Below are positions 22,496 to 34,219 of a stretch of DNA of 64,000 bases, piece after piece; positions within the stretch are counted from its first letter, which is position 1; every line of letters begins with the position of its first letter. The DNA comes from Monomorium pharaonis (lineage: Eukaryota; Arthropoda; Insecta; Hymenoptera; Formicidae): NCBI RefSeq assembly GCF_013373865.1, contig NC_050470.1:15875244-15939243 (forward strand), given 5' to 3'. Both the position numbers and the translations under genes were made by a program. The notes below the pieces were generated by a model. The model saw only the letters and a program-made list of their open reading frames with translations. It ran no database searches and had not been told where the DNA came from.

Positions 22496-23146
22496 ATGGA
22501 GAATAATTTCGAGCAAGTGGAACGCGAGCTGTTGGAGCAAGCAAATGGAGTCACTACTTTGGGCGAGTGTTTTATGTGGTTGCAGCGATGCGACGAGATT
22601 ATACAACAGCTTGAAGAACATAGCTGCATAAAGCGTCCTCGGCTTGCCGTCGGACAAAGACAATCGTTGTTGGCGAGGATTGCGCGACTCGAAGGTGAAA
22701 AGACACAATTACAAAGACGTTTCGTGCATGTAGGTGGTAATTACGCGAGCACTAGTAATAACGCGAACAAACTCATATGGCGAGAGATAAATACAGCGTT
22801 CGAGAATCGCATTCAGACAGATGCAGTGATAAATACAAACTATATTGAACCGCGAACGTTTTTAGAAGACGCAGGCGGTATAGTGCTCGAGCGAGTGCGA
22901 GACGCTCTAGAGAAACACAACAGTGTAAAAGTGAATACAGCATTCAACGGCGTGTTTGTAACGGGTGATAAACATGCCAACAAAAGTATAAACACTAAAA
23001 ATTGTGAACTATTCCAAACGTCGGACTTGGACGAGTGGTACGAGCGACGCGTTATCGAGCCCACAGCAAGCTTAGTATTTCGTTATTTAAATGTACGCTT
23101 CGCGTACTCAACAGCGATAATATTCCGTATACGATCAAAAGGCTAA
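22496..23146 (+). pseudogene. N-terminal part of a truncated gene of the same cluster
   Basis: The frame begins MENNFEQVERELLEQ and has heptad-like coiled-coil character to about residue 80 (RLEGEKTQLQRRF). Residues 150-190 (NTKNCELFQTSDLDEWYERR) recall the N-terminal region of PolB-bearing proteins in insect genomes; this is from memory and unverified. After about residue 190 (near 23065) the sequence changes character and no polymerase domain follows, so foreign DNA appears to cut the gene here. Its frame closes at 23146. Functional activity is unlikely. Confidence 0.45.
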
Positions 23147-23827
23147 CGATTTCCCGATCAAAGCAACCTCACTAAGTATCACGAAATTCAAAACAACAAT
23201 AGACCTCGACCGGAATTATCACAACGCTCCTGTTGAGTCGGCCACGGCAATGCACGTCGCGAAAATCATAAACATCGATCGTAGACATCCGAGCCTCACG
23301 AGGCTGTCACGCGGGACGGGGAAAATAAACGCACTATAATTCTATCGCGAAACACGCTCCCTAAATTAATAATATCAGCACATCACACGAAAAATAATAG
23401 ATGCGGTACCCCAAAACAAGCGTGATAATAAAGTCGCACAGCAGCCTTCACTTACGACGAACAAACCATAGCACGCGGCATGCGGCGTATTGTTTACGCT
23501 CGCGGGCCGGCGCGCGCGCGCGCGACCCCTCGGTATGCGTATGAGACACTCGCCTCGATCTCTCGGTACACGCTCCTATCACGCAAGGTCACGCGCGATG
23601 GCACACTAAATTTCACGCACCGTACTTCACTTATGCACTGGACCACAATAATAATCGGGGCAACAATAGCACTATTCAATAAAATCGAGAACACAAAATA
23701 TATAATAACAGAGAAATTTTCATACAAAAGAGTAACAGAGAAAAACGATAATTAAATATAATGGGACAAACACAAAAGAACGCATGCAATTGCAAAAATG
23801 TGACACAAATATTCGAGACGACAGTAC
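23147..23827 (-). mobile_element. Left piece of an LTR-type element split by the P element
   Basis: Non-coding sequence with CG-rich words (GGCCGGCGCGCGCGCGCG at 23507-23524). It lies directly left of the P-element end and would join 42485 once the P element is removed, because AGTAC borders both sides. It is interpreted with 42485-44104. No protein domain was seen. Confidence 0.3.
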
Positions 23828-24070
23828 CATGGTGGAATTAGAAAGGTGAAGCATTGTGCATAATAGCTGCCGTTTCCATTTCGACCAATTAGATGCATGC
23901 ACCAATGCAAGCCGCGAATTTTAAAGGAAATTTATGCGATACGAAATAAAAACTTCATTTATAAGTTAATAAATCATTATTTTTATATATTTACGTCAAA
24001 TATATATTTTTTATATAAATATTAGATTACACAAAAAAAAAGATAAAATTATTATAAAATTTTAATTTGT

Positions 24071-24818
24071 TGTGACGATTGTCACTGCGTCCCGGGGCCG
24101 ACCATCCGTCCCACCACACGGGATTCGGCGTCCACGGACGCCCCTCCCGAAAGTCTAGTATCCCCGTCGGGAACCGATCCCATCACGCTGCTGGAAGCGC
24201 GTGGGGATCGCCCCGACGGATATAAAAGCCGAGCTCGATCCGGATTGAGCACCAGATTTCTCGTCGACAGAGCTGGTCATCAGACCGCTCTGCCGCCTGG
24301 CGCACGCCGGCTTTCTGCTTCCTTGACTCCGCCGACGGAGCAGGTCATCAGACCATTCCGCCGATGGGCGCACGCCAGCTTTCGGCCTTCTGGTTCTCGC
24401 CGACGAGACCGGTCATTAGACCGCCTCGCTGCCTGGTGCACGCCGACTTTCGGCTTCCTTGACTCCGTCGACGGAGCAGGTCATCAGACCGTTCCGCCGC
24501 TTGGCGCACGCCGGCTTTCGGCTACCTGACATCCGCAACCCTCGCGACCGCGACCGCGTGCTACGGTGCTGCGCATAAGCGCGCTCCCGTCCGGATACCG
24601 TTAGACTAGCCTGTAAATACATTGTAGATATCTCTCCGTAGGTTAAGATATGCAGCGAGCATAAGATGACCCGTAGGCTAAGCATGTACATAGAATAAGC
24701 GTTATAATAAAGAACTGTTGATTTAATATCGGTATACGCAAGTTGGTTTCCCCCCTTCTCCCGAATCCTGGCATCCGGCGCGCCTGTCCGAGGCGATCGA
24801 GAAAGGTGAACCGTCACA
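24071..24818 (+). repeat. 5' LTR of the Gypsy element
   Basis: A TATA-like GATATAAAAGCC is at 24219. Four tandem units of exactly 68 bp follow, each with the hairpin GGTCATCAGACC or its variant (24275, 24343, 24411, 24479). A polyadenylation-type AATAAAG lies near 24705. Compared by eye with the 3' LTR there are 16 differences, 15 of them transitions: 11 before the TATA box, none in the next ~445 bases, and 5 in the last ~155. Confidence 0.95.
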
Positions 24819-24836
24819 TGGCGCCCGAACAGGGAC
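24819..24836 (+). promoter_or_regulatory. Primer-binding site, tRNA-Lys type
   Basis: TGGCGCCCGAACAGGGAC follows the LTR with no gap. It is the classic 18-base complement of a tRNA-Lys(UUU) 3' end, used to start minus-strand DNA. Confidence 0.9.
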
Positions 24837-24871
24837 CTAACTAGTGGGAACCCAGCTTGCGTAAAAACCGA

Positions 24872-26062
24872 ATGAGTTCGAGGATCAATACCCTTTCCAA
24901 AGAGCAGGCCTTACAGCTCGCCCAGCAGCACGGGATAGACGCCGCCGCTCCATTGGACGCTTTTTGAAAACGGCTCCGCCAGTTTCACGCCGCATACCCC
25001 GGCGTTCTCCAGATTCCTGACATACCAGAAATTTTCATCGAGCCAGCCGACGACGACATGCCCAACCAGCCAGAACCAGTGCCCGGGAGCCACACAATGG
25101 AGCAAGAGAGAGCCGCCTACCAGGAGCCTCCAAGGACGACACCCGGACCGGTAGAAAGAATCAAACTAGTCAATCAGATCCGGAAGTGGGGGCACCACTT
25201 CGACGGGAAAGATCCGCTCTTCTTCCTTGAGCGAACCGAGGAGTTGAGATTGAGTTGCGGCCTGGAAGGAGAGCACCTCCTCTTTAGACTGCCGGAATTG
25301 CTACGAGGCGACGCTCTCCTCTGGCACCAAAACAACGCCGGCCAGTGGAGCACCTGGGAAGAGTTTTCCGAGAACTTGCGGCAAGCATTCCTACCTCCGG
25401 GTTATCAACGCCGAATGAAACTGGAGATCCAGGGTCGCCACCAGCGGAGGGGTGAGACGTTCCAGGCCTACGCCACAGCACTGACCACAATGATGCGCCG
25501 AGCCGGGGGGTACTCCGAGCGGGACCGTGTCGAGCAGATCTACGAAAACATGGATCCCGACTACCAGCTGTTCGTCCCCCTAACAGGACAGACCACCCTG
25601 CTCGAGTTAAGCTTGCAGGCCGCGCGGTATGAGGAGATCGAGCAACGCCGTAAGACGCGCTCACCCGAGACTAAGCCAGCCCCAAGGGCCACTGCCACCG
25701 TTACGGCCTATAGCCGAGAGGCGTTGCAAACAGCGTGGACATACCCAGCAGGATTGCAAACGGCCACCGAAGAAGTTCTGTTCCCGCTGCGGGAGGGACG
25801 GGGTACTGACTCGCGACTGCCACCCGCCGGGAAATGCCCAGCGGGCCGGCAACGTGGCGGTCGTCACCGAGCCCGCGACCGAGTAATCTATAATCCGCGG
25901 CCACACCTGCCTGTCCGTATTGGCGGTCACCAACTGTTGGTGCTTGTGGACTCGGGATCAGAGCTGTCTTACGTCAGCGACGAGACGGCCAGGCTGTTCC
26001 CCCGTCAACGTGTCACCACCAGGCCAAAGGAGGGGTACGCACATCTTGCCGACGGAACCTAA
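24872..26062 (+). pseudogene. gag: Gypsy gag and protease, broken
   Basis: The ATG at 24872 is the first in frame after the primer site, but TGA at 24965-24967 stops it after 31 codons. The same frame then reopens through a retrotransposon-type capsid (HFDGKDPLFFLERTEELRLS, LPELLRGDALLWHQNN, QAFLPPGYQRR). Near 25700 the frame shifts, and two CCHC-like knuckles appear in frame 3 at about 25725-25830; the first lacks its first cysteine and the second reads CSRCGRDGVLTRDC with valine where histidine is expected. The original frame then gives the aspartic protease core LVLVDSGSELSYVS near 25940 and stops at 26060. Capsid assembly and maturation are the family roles; this copy cannot perform them. 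Confidence 0.85.
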
Positions 26063-26175
26063 GTTTCCATCGGAGGGGTACTCCACCTGCCGCTGCGCCT
26101 ACGTGGACGCACGTACCGGCACCGGTTTGCAATCTTACCACGGCTAGGAAGCCAGGTTCTAATCGGGGTGGACTT

Positions 26176-27275
26176 ATGGCAGAAGCTGCGCTACCTCCGT
26201 TAACCCTCCGACCCCCTCCGCTCGGCCCCGGCAACGAGCGTACGACCATTGGGGCACTCAGCCAGCGAACACCACGAGAGGCAGCCCGACTCCAGGCATT
26301 CCTCGCGGCGGAGCTACCCAAGTTCGAGCGGATCCAGGGAACCACCTCTCACGCGGAACATCACATCCACCTCAAGCCCGGACCGCCCATCAAGCAGAGG
26401 TACCGCCCACGAAATCCGGCCATGCAGGCCGTCATCAACCGAGAGGTCGACAAGATGCTGGCCGAGGAAATAATCGAGCCTTTGCGCAGCCCATGGAGCT
26501 CACCCGTGGTCCTAGTCAAGAAGAGAGACGGGGCACACCCTTTCTGCATCGATTTCCGCCGCCTGAACGAAGTCTCGGAGAAGGACGCATACCTACTCCC
26601 GCACACCACCGCCACGCTAGACAAACTCCGGGGGGCGACATATCTCTCTACGCTTGACCTAAAGAACGGGTATTGGCAAATCCCATTGGCGCGAGCCAGC
26701 CGTCCGGCCACAACATTTACGGTACCCGGACGAGGACTCTACCAGTTCACCGTCATGCCGTTCGGGCTCCACTCCGCCCCGGCCACGTTTCAGAGACTGC
26801 TCGACTCCGTCCTGGGACCGGACCTCGAGCCCAATGTACTAGTATACCTGGACGACATCATAGTGGCAAGCGACACTTTCGAGAACCACCTCCGTCACCT
26901 GGCTGAAGTGTTCCGGCGCCTTCGGGCGGCTAGACTCCGGTTGAACCCGGACAAGTGCCATTTCTGTCGTTACAGCCTACGCTACCTAGGGCACATCGTA
27001 GACCGGCAGGGCGTTCACACCGACCCAGAAAAGGTCAGCGCCATCACCGAGTGGCCCGCACCCACCACTCTCCGGAAGGTGCGCCAGTTCCTGGGCATGG
27101 CGTTCTGGTATCGGCGGTTCATATCCGACTTTGCAACCCGGGCTGCACCGCTGACCGCCCTTACCAGGAAGCACGCACGATGGTCCTGGGAAGACGCCGA
27201 GGAGAGTGCGTTTAAGCGCCTGAAGGCCGCCCTCACGTCGGCTCCAGTATTGGCCTGTCCGGACTTTGCAGCCGA
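26176..27275 (+). pseudogene. pol: Gypsy pol: reverse transcriptase domain
   Basis: A clean reading frame holds the Gypsy RT motifs in order: IIEPLRSPWSSPVVLVKKRD, CIDFRRLNEV, YLSTLDLKNGYWQIPL, FTVMPFGLHSAPATFQ, the catalytic VYLDDIIV near 26848, and LGHIVDRQGV. The connection-type region FLGMAFWYRRFI...LTALTRK and LACPDF follow, and it ends where foreign sequence starts near 27275. The frame differs from gag-protease, and no start codon is expected if it was made as a polyprotein. The RT is intact within itself. Confidence 0.92.
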
Positions 27276-29465
27276 CGGCTACAGCCGCCACCGCACCAAT
27301 CCGAGACCTGTCCATTGCCGTAACCAGGATGATCCCGAGGCCGACGAGAGAGCGGACAGCGGGAGACAACGGAGCCGAGCTCCGAAGGAGGGCATCGCCG
27401 ACGTCGCCGAGAAAGCGAACGAGCGAGACAACGCCGACGCCGAAGGTGACATCGGACGCGCCGAGCGAGCAAGTAGCCGAGCCGGAGGACTCACGTCCGC
27501 CGGCCGAAGCCGAGATAGCCACCCTACGGGGGGGAGAGCAGAGCGACGACGAGGGAGAAATACCCCCTGCATCACAGTTTATTGAAATGTGAAAGACAAT
27601 GCGAAAAGCGATGCACGAATCGCGCGTACAACGATATGTTAATTATATTAAGTTTATTATGTTTTGTATTAAAGAAATGATTTTGTTAAATCTCGTTCCG
27701 GTAGCTGCGCGAGACGCCGTAAGCCGTACGAGTGTGTGTGTATGTAGCATGCGTATGATCACGTGTAGTTTCAAGAAAACGTGCGATAATTATAAGTTAA
27801 GATAGTGCAATCGCGTATAGAATATATATATTTTTCTATAATAATATTATAAAATAAAGTGTGTTAAACATATTATATACTTTGTATTACGAGCGCTAGT
27901 GAAAGCGTAGTCATGTTACATTAATAATCCTTTTGTAAAAAGCGGCATATAAAAGCTTGCTGATATATTATTTCATTATAATTATTCTGTTAGATCCGAT
28001 TGCTATCCATTGCAGGAAGCACGACACGAACAGTCGCACAGGGTCCCTGGCATACAGGCAACCCGGCGTACACGAGAAAGTGACAGCTGAGGTTAGGGCG
28101 CCCATGGTCATACATCGGGCAGAGCAGCATGTACCGCAGACGCGTAAACGAACAGGTAATTATCGAGATCCCAAGCTCAGTTACCCTGTATTTAAGAATA
28201 CAGTGGCGAAATGTCATTTATGACATGTTTATTACTATTACGGTTTCACAGGAACCGAGTGGGATCATGATAGTTGCGTGGCAAGTCTTTGACATTACCG
28301 TAGGAAATACGGGATAAATATTCATTCGTTTCGTTTAATTAATATGTATTTCAGAGTAATTAACAAGTTTGACATAGATTTAAGCTTGTACGCAAAGGCT
28401 CAGGTTATTCGACCAATCACAAGTCTCGTTTTTGCAAACGAGCTATAAATTCATTAATTCTTAAAAGATTGCTTTGTTGCAGTATTAATTACTTATTTTG
28501 TACGCTGATAAGGACAGCGCATACGTCCGCGACGTTTTATTCGCGAGATAATAACTTTATGCAAACCTGAGGCTTTAGCATTGCGTTCAAACATACCATA
28601 AGGTACAGAACGCCATAGTGTCGATATGCGCATGCGGCCCCATGGCGTGCGAGCGAGAGGGACGCTACGTATGAGTGAGATAACCTCTCGATGCTCGCCG
28701 ATTGGCGAAGGAACAATGCATGGTAACAACGAGCCAATCGAGGAGCATCGAAGGGGGGAATGAATGTGTAAGCGACGGCTTGGCGTCCTGATCGTAAAAA
28801 AGTTTGCCTGAAGACTCGAAAGAGCACGGACGTGTCTCTCCTCGAGTTCCCGCGTTCTTAACACGCGTAACGAGTGTGATAGTGAAATCGGGCGCGTAAT
28901 TAATAGAATTTTGCGACACAACCCGCGAGCTATCGCCAATAGGCATTTTTTCCGCGTAATATTCGCGACGCGTTAATTATTGCGAATTTCCGACACCGCG
29001 TTGTGCGAGAGGCGCGGCCGGAAGCAATACGTGCGTGCGATGCGTGAAAGGGCATAGCCAGCGTCATTATGTGCGTGCGTGAATGAATAAAATGTGAAAT
29101 AAAGCAGAGTAAGGTGCAAATCATTAGTGTGGCGTCAATAGTTATTGTGCAACCTAAACATCCTTCCCGGACGAGTCCATTGTCTAGCGTCGATTGCATC
29201 ATTCCACGCTAACGAGACGAGGCGAGTTTCCGAGGACAGGACAGCGACGGCGAGGTACCTAAACGACTCGACGACATATCCGAGCGAAGGGTTTCCCGTT
29301 TTCCAACAGGCATCAGTAGGAATTCCGAAGCGGCCATTGCAAGGGCGAGGCCGAATCTACACCTTGGCGGCGAGGTAAAACACCGACCTGGCGACTGTGA
29401 TAACATCATAAAAGTAAGATTCTGATATTATTTCCGGGATTTCCGTAATTCTGAGTGTATGTCCG
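27266..29465. mobile_element. 2.2-kb insert between Gypsy RT and RNase H
   Basis: RT stops at LACPDF near 27265 and RNase H resumes near 29470, so about 2.2 kb has been inserted. GTCCGG at 27257-27262 and 29461-29466 may be the duplicated target. The insert starts with a Thr/Pro/Glu-rich frame closing at 27592 (no domain seen), then has non-coding DNA with a TATA-like CATATAAAAGCTTG at 27944 and AATAAA signals near 29082 and 29097. I infer a partial LTR retroelement, 5' deleted; the family is unknown. Confidence 0.6.
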
Positions 29466-31163
29466 GTCACAACTTCAGGTCTTTCCTCCTGCAGACGGAC
29501 GCCAGCACCCAAGGGCTGGGCGCCGTACTGACACAGGACCATGACCAGGGGGAAAGGGTCATTGCCTACGCCAGCCGGACCCTGAATAAAGGGGAATTAC
29601 AGCGCCACGGAGCTGGAGTGCCTGGCGGTGGTTTGGGGAATCCGCCGGATGCGCGACTATTTCGAAGGATATCGATTTACCGTGCTTACCGACCATCAGG
29701 CACTAAAATGGCTGCAGCAGATGGAATCTCCCACCGGCCGGCTGGGGCAATGGCTTTTCGAGTTACAACAGTACGACTTCGAAATCCGATATCGGCGGGG
29801 AAGCCAAAATCACGTGGCCGATGCCCTCTCCCGGACGCCGCAGGTGGGAGCCATCCGCAGGCCGGGCTGCCCGTGGTACGCGCGAATTAAACGCGGGATC
29901 ACCGACCACCTCGAAGAATTTCCAGACTACATGCTCCGCGATGACCGCCTGTATCGCCACCTGTTGCATGACCTAAACTTTTGCGAAACACCGGCCGGAG
30001 ACCAGTGGAAGGAGTGCCTACCGCGAGAACGACGACAGGAGGTATTGGGGCGACTTCATGATGAGCCCACCGCGGGACACTTAGGGGTCGCAAAAACCAT
30101 CGCCCGGGTGGCTCGACTGTACTACTGGCCCGGGATGTTCCGAGACATCGCCCGCTACGTGCGACAATGCCCCACCTGCCAAGCACACAAAGTTCGCTAA
30201 CAAAAACCGGCCGGCCATCTACACGCCATCCCAGTGAACGCACCCTGGCAACAGGTGTCGGTGGACTTAGTGGGTCCGCTGCCCAGGTCCGGGCGCGGCC
30301 ACACCTGGCTCTTGACGGCTCAGGACCGGTTCAGTAAATGAATCGAGCTGGTGCCCCTCCGACAAGCCACAGCGACCGCCGTGACTCGCGAGGTCACCCG
30401 GAGAATTATCTACCGCCACGGGTGCCCCCAGCGCGTGATCTCCGATAATGGCACGCAATTTACATCGCGGCCTTTCCGGCGGCTCCTCGCGGACTTCGGG
30501 GTCGAGCACCGAACCTCTTCGGTGTATGCGCCGCACTGCAACCCCATGGAGCGGGCCAACCGAACCGTAAAAATGTACAATGGTATCGCAATACGTCGGA
30601 AACCGCCACCAAAACTGGGACCAGCACATCGAGGCCGTGCAGTTTGCTTTAAACACGGCAACGCATGCGGCCACCGGATACTCGCCTGCCTTCCTCGTGC
30701 ATGGTAGGGAGTTGGCACGGCCCCATCCCGAGGACCGCCGACAGCCGGAGGAACTGCGCCCGGAAGACAGGCACCAGGCTCTGCTGGACGCCTACGAGGT
30801 GGCCAGGGTGCACCTCGCCAGAGCATACCAGGCGCAGGAACACCACTACAACCTGCGACGACGCGAGTGGCGACCGAAGATCGGCGAAAAGGTATGGAAG
30901 CGAGACCGACCGCTGTCCAACGTGAAAATGCGTTCAACGCCAAGCTGGCACCAAAGTTCCGTGGTCCAATGGAGATACGACGTATTTACAGTCCCGTGGT
31001 GGTGGACCTAAGAGATGTCCACGGAAAGTGGCATCGCCACATACACGTCCAGGATCTCAAGCCAGACCAACGGGAGGAAGCCGGAGAGACGGAGGAGGAA
31101 ACCGACACAGACAAAGAGGGGAACGCCGACCCAGACGAAGAAGAAACACCGGCCGACGAATAA
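29466..31163 (+). pseudogene. pol: Gypsy pol: RNase H and integrase, with stops and shifts
   Basis: RNase H begins with FLLQTDASTQGLGAVL and, after a shift near 29600, YFEGYRFTVLTDHQALKWL. It ends VADALSR. The integrase zinc finger (LHDEPTAGHLGVAKT...YVRQCPTCQAHK) and core follow: D in SVDLVGPL near 30257, D in ISDNGTQF near 30443, E in PMERANRTV near 30550. TAA at 30198, TGA at 30339 and a frame change near 30575 break it. A C-terminal chromatin-type part continues to DLKPDQREEAG and an acidic tail ending at 31163. It is non-functional as read. Confidence 0.9.
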
Positions 31164-31331
31164 GAGGACCATCCCCGTGGAAAAGATAAGTATCGTAACA
31201 CCGAACAAACCCAAGGAGCATGAAAACCCGCCCTAAAATACGTCAGTGTCATCCCCCACTCACGCAACCCCCACCCGTACTAGCCAGATGCTCCGCACCA
31301 CCTATAGAAGGCACGAAGCACGCCTGACTAG

Positions 31332-32086
31332 ATGTCTCATTGCAGCATGGCAAGCCGAAGCAAGCTCATGATTGCAATGTTTGGAGGTGAGATCTCCAGC
31401 TCTAGTGGCGACGAGGGGACGGCGTGGAAGAGGCGGCCAAAGGAGTCCACACCACCACTCAGGGAGCGGAAGGTGCCTCGTCGGGGGACTTCGATCCAGC
31501 GGTCCGACGCCGACCAATGACACAAGGCGAGCTTCCTCGCCCAGCTCCCCCCACCATCACCCAGGGGACGTCGGAGCAAGAGGAAGCCCCCCGAAGGATA
31601 CGCCGCCAAGGCTTCCCCCGCGCCCCTTTCCACGCCCCCCGCCCCACCACCGCCCGCACCACCTTGCGCCGCGCCACTCAGGCCCCTCGCGGCCATTACG
31701 CCGCGACCGATCGCGCCACCGACCGCGCCGCTGACACCACCAACCGCGCCGCCGATCGCGTCGCCCCCGACGCCATCGACCACACCGCCGCCAGCGCCGC
31801 CAACCGCGCCACCGGGGTACGGGTACCGAACCGCCCGGCCTCCCCCACTCCAACCGGAACAGGCCTGTCCCGTACCGATAGTAGGGTATACCCCCCCCCT
31901 TGGTACGGGTGGCACTGCCGAACGGGAGGGTGGTGGAGGTCTTCTTCCGGATTGCCGTGCGGCAACGGAAATACCGGGTGACTGACACCGGCGACCGGTG
32001 GATCATCCGGTTCGATCGCCGGGGTCAGCCACGGGCGGTTCGGCCGCTGCCACCCGCCCCACCCCCCCTAAAACGGGGGGGGGTGA
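31332..32086 (+). other. Extra Gypsy region between pol and 3' LTR (Pro/Ala/Thr-rich frames)
   Basis: Frames at 31332-31520, 31424-31981 and 31900-32091 overlap. They are Arg/Pro/Ala/Thr-rich and show no signal peptide, membrane segment or fusion-like motif, so this is not an evident env gene. It may be an additional gag-like or accessory frame, or non-coding GC-rich DNA. A G-run near 32076-32083 within the polypurine tract precedes the LTR. Confidence 0.4.
32070..32086 (+). promoter_or_regulatory. Polypurine tract
   Basis: AAAACGGGGGGGGGTGA lies directly before the 3' LTR, where plus-strand DNA synthesis is primed. Confidence 0.75.
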
Positions 32087-32834
32087 TGTGACGATTGTCA
32101 CTACGTCCCGGGACCGACCATCTGCCCCACCACACGGGACTCGGCGTCCACGGACGCCCCTCCTGAAAGTCTAGTATCCCCGTCGGGAACCGATCTTACC
32201 ACGCTGCTGGGAGCGCGTGGAGATCGCCCCGACGGATATAAAAGCCGAGCTCGATCCGGATTGAGCACCAGATTTCTCGTCGACAGAGCTGGTCATCAGA
32301 CCGCTCTGCCGCCTGGCGCACGCCGGCTTTCTGCTTCCTTGACTCCGCCGACGGAGCAGGTCATCAGACCATTCCGCCGATGGGCGCACGCCAGCTTTCG
32401 GCCTTCTGGTTCTCGCCGACGAGACCGGTCATTAGACCGCCTCGCTGCCTGGTGCACGCCGACTTTCGGCTTCCTTGACTCCGTCGACGGAGCAGGTCAT
32501 CAGACCGTTCCGCCGCTTGGCGCACGCCGGCTTTCGGCTACCTGACATCCGCAACCCTCGCGACCGCGACCGCGTGCTACGGTGCTGCGCATAAGCGCGC
32601 TCCCGTCCGGATACCGTTAGACTAGCCTGTAAATACATTGTAGATATCTCTCCGTAGGTTAAGATATGCAGCGAGCATAAGATTACCCGTAGGCTAAGCG
32701 TGTACATAGAATAAGCATTATAATAAAGAACTGTTGATTTAATATCGGTATACGCAAGTTGGTTTCCCCTCTTCTCCCGAATCCTGGCATCCGGCGCGCC
32801 TGTCCGAGGCGATCGGGAAAGGTGAACCGTCACA
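32087..32834 (+). repeat. 3' LTR of the Gypsy element
   Basis: It has the same 748-bp length, ends and 68-bp R-region units as the 5' LTR. It is followed by the TTGT target duplication and then P-element sequence. Confidence 0.95.
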
Positions 32835-33533
32835 TTGTATTAATAAATATAACTGTATTAAACTGTATTAAAAAATATGGTATAAAAAAATAAAATAAAA
32901 ATATAATATACAAAAAACAATAAAATCATCATAAAACCTTGTTTGTTATGTGCTTCATTTTTTTTTATACTTTTTATTTCTCCTAATACATTTTTTTCTT
33001 TTATTCTTAAATTTAAATTTCTTAAACGTATATAAGTTCGAGTTTTGACTAAACAATGAATTATTTGTTTTGAATATAAATTACAATCAATCTTCGAAAA
33101 GACGTAGTCAGTAACTTTGTCAAATATCCCACTCTCTTTACTTAATCCATTACCATGAAATTTTATGAACTCCTCTTCCATAATTTTAGCAACTATTTGA
33201 AAACCCTCCGAGGGATAAATACAATTACCCTTTGATATGTACGATAACCAATCATGCCTATCAAGTGGTTCCATTGTCTTTGTAGGTAAACCAAGATAAG
33301 AATGAGAAAAGCGAAAACGATGTGCAACATAACCTGCGATGTAAATTAAAGCTTCTGATTCAATTTTCTGATGCGCTATTTCTTTTTCAAAATCTTCCAA
33401 TAGCCTTAATTCGTCTGTCGTAGCACTTCTAAACTGAATTTCTGGATTAGTTGGAGAAATCTCTGAAGATACCATTGAATGAACCTCTAAAGGAATCTCT
33501 GAAGAAACTGAACCAAATGTATGAACACATAAG

Positions 33534-33731
33534 TGTATAATAATTAGATTGCGTATTCCCGTGTCTTCTACATTGAAACGTATTATAAATTAAAAAGGAA
33601 TTAGATCACCAATCCACTTTTCTCTAACAACTGAGTTAGACAAAAATAGAATAATAATACAAACATGGTGCTGTCTTTTTAAAATTTGTAATAGCCTTTC
33701 AAGTCAAATGCGTAATCTAATTATTATACGT
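33534..33731. mobile_element. Small MITE within the P element
   Basis: TATAATAATTAGATTGCG at 33535-33552 is inverted, with one mismatch, near 33711-33730 (CGTAATCTAATTATTATACG). The interior of about 160 bases is non-coding. A TA target is possible. It lies between P-element C-terminal coding parts. Confidence 0.55.
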
Positions 33732-33880
33732 CTTTGTATAATTCAAATATCAATCAAATATATAATATAAGAATGAAATAATAAGAGATCATACACTTTA
33801 CAATAATTAAATCATTTTGTTATTTATAATTTATCATTACTTCCTTAATAATACAAAAAATTAATTTATTTTATACAATT

Positions 33881-33922
<42 letters not shown>

Positions 33923-33980
33923 CACTCTTAATTATTTCTGTCTTTGCACTTAGGCTACATTTTTATATTTTGATTGTTCG
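33732..33980. repeat. AT-rich P-element sequence with a TA tract
   Basis: A TA dinucleotide run lies at about 33885-33920. The LINE target ATATTTTGATTGTTCG ends the block at 33965-33980. Confidence 0.6.
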
Positions 33981-34219
33981 GACTTGGTTAGGAGGAGTGA
34001 GTGTGTGCGGACGCATGGTGTAGAGCGTGATTATAAAGCGGCTAGCAGAGCGAAAATAGATAGGAAATAGGAAGTGTTTGCGGATAGGTGAATAGAGAAG
34101 TGGCCTAGGAAGTAGAATAATTGGAGGGAAGTACGAGAGGTAAGGCGTAGAGAACTAGGAGACGAAAAATAGTCGGAGAGGTTAGGAGGTTAGGTAGGCG
34201 TATAGAAAATTGCGGAAAA

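Larger units (their letters stand above)
24071..32834 (+). mobile_element. Complete Gypsy-type LTR retrotransposon
   Basis: Two 748-bp LTRs (24071-24818, 32087-32834) begin TGTGACG and end GTCACA. TTGT lies directly outside both ends (24067-24070 and 32835-32838). Internal parts in order are a Lys-type primer site, gag, protease, RT, RNase H, integrase, an extra downstream frame and a polypurine tract. The gene order protease-RT-RNase H-integrase is that of Gypsy/Metaviridae. A 2.2-kb insert splits RT from RNase H, and gag and pol have stops and frameshifts, so this copy is dead. Confidence 0.95.

Noticed and set aside
24155..24529. Repetitive frames in the LTR, repeated at 32171-32545
   Set aside because: They are the 68-bp non-coding LTR units read in all frames.
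31337..31915. Gly-rich minus-strand frame
   Set aside because: It is antisense to a GC-rich Gypsy segment, with no motif.
31332..32091. Retroviral envelope gene
   Set aside because: No signal peptide, transmembrane segment or cleavage-like motif is visible.
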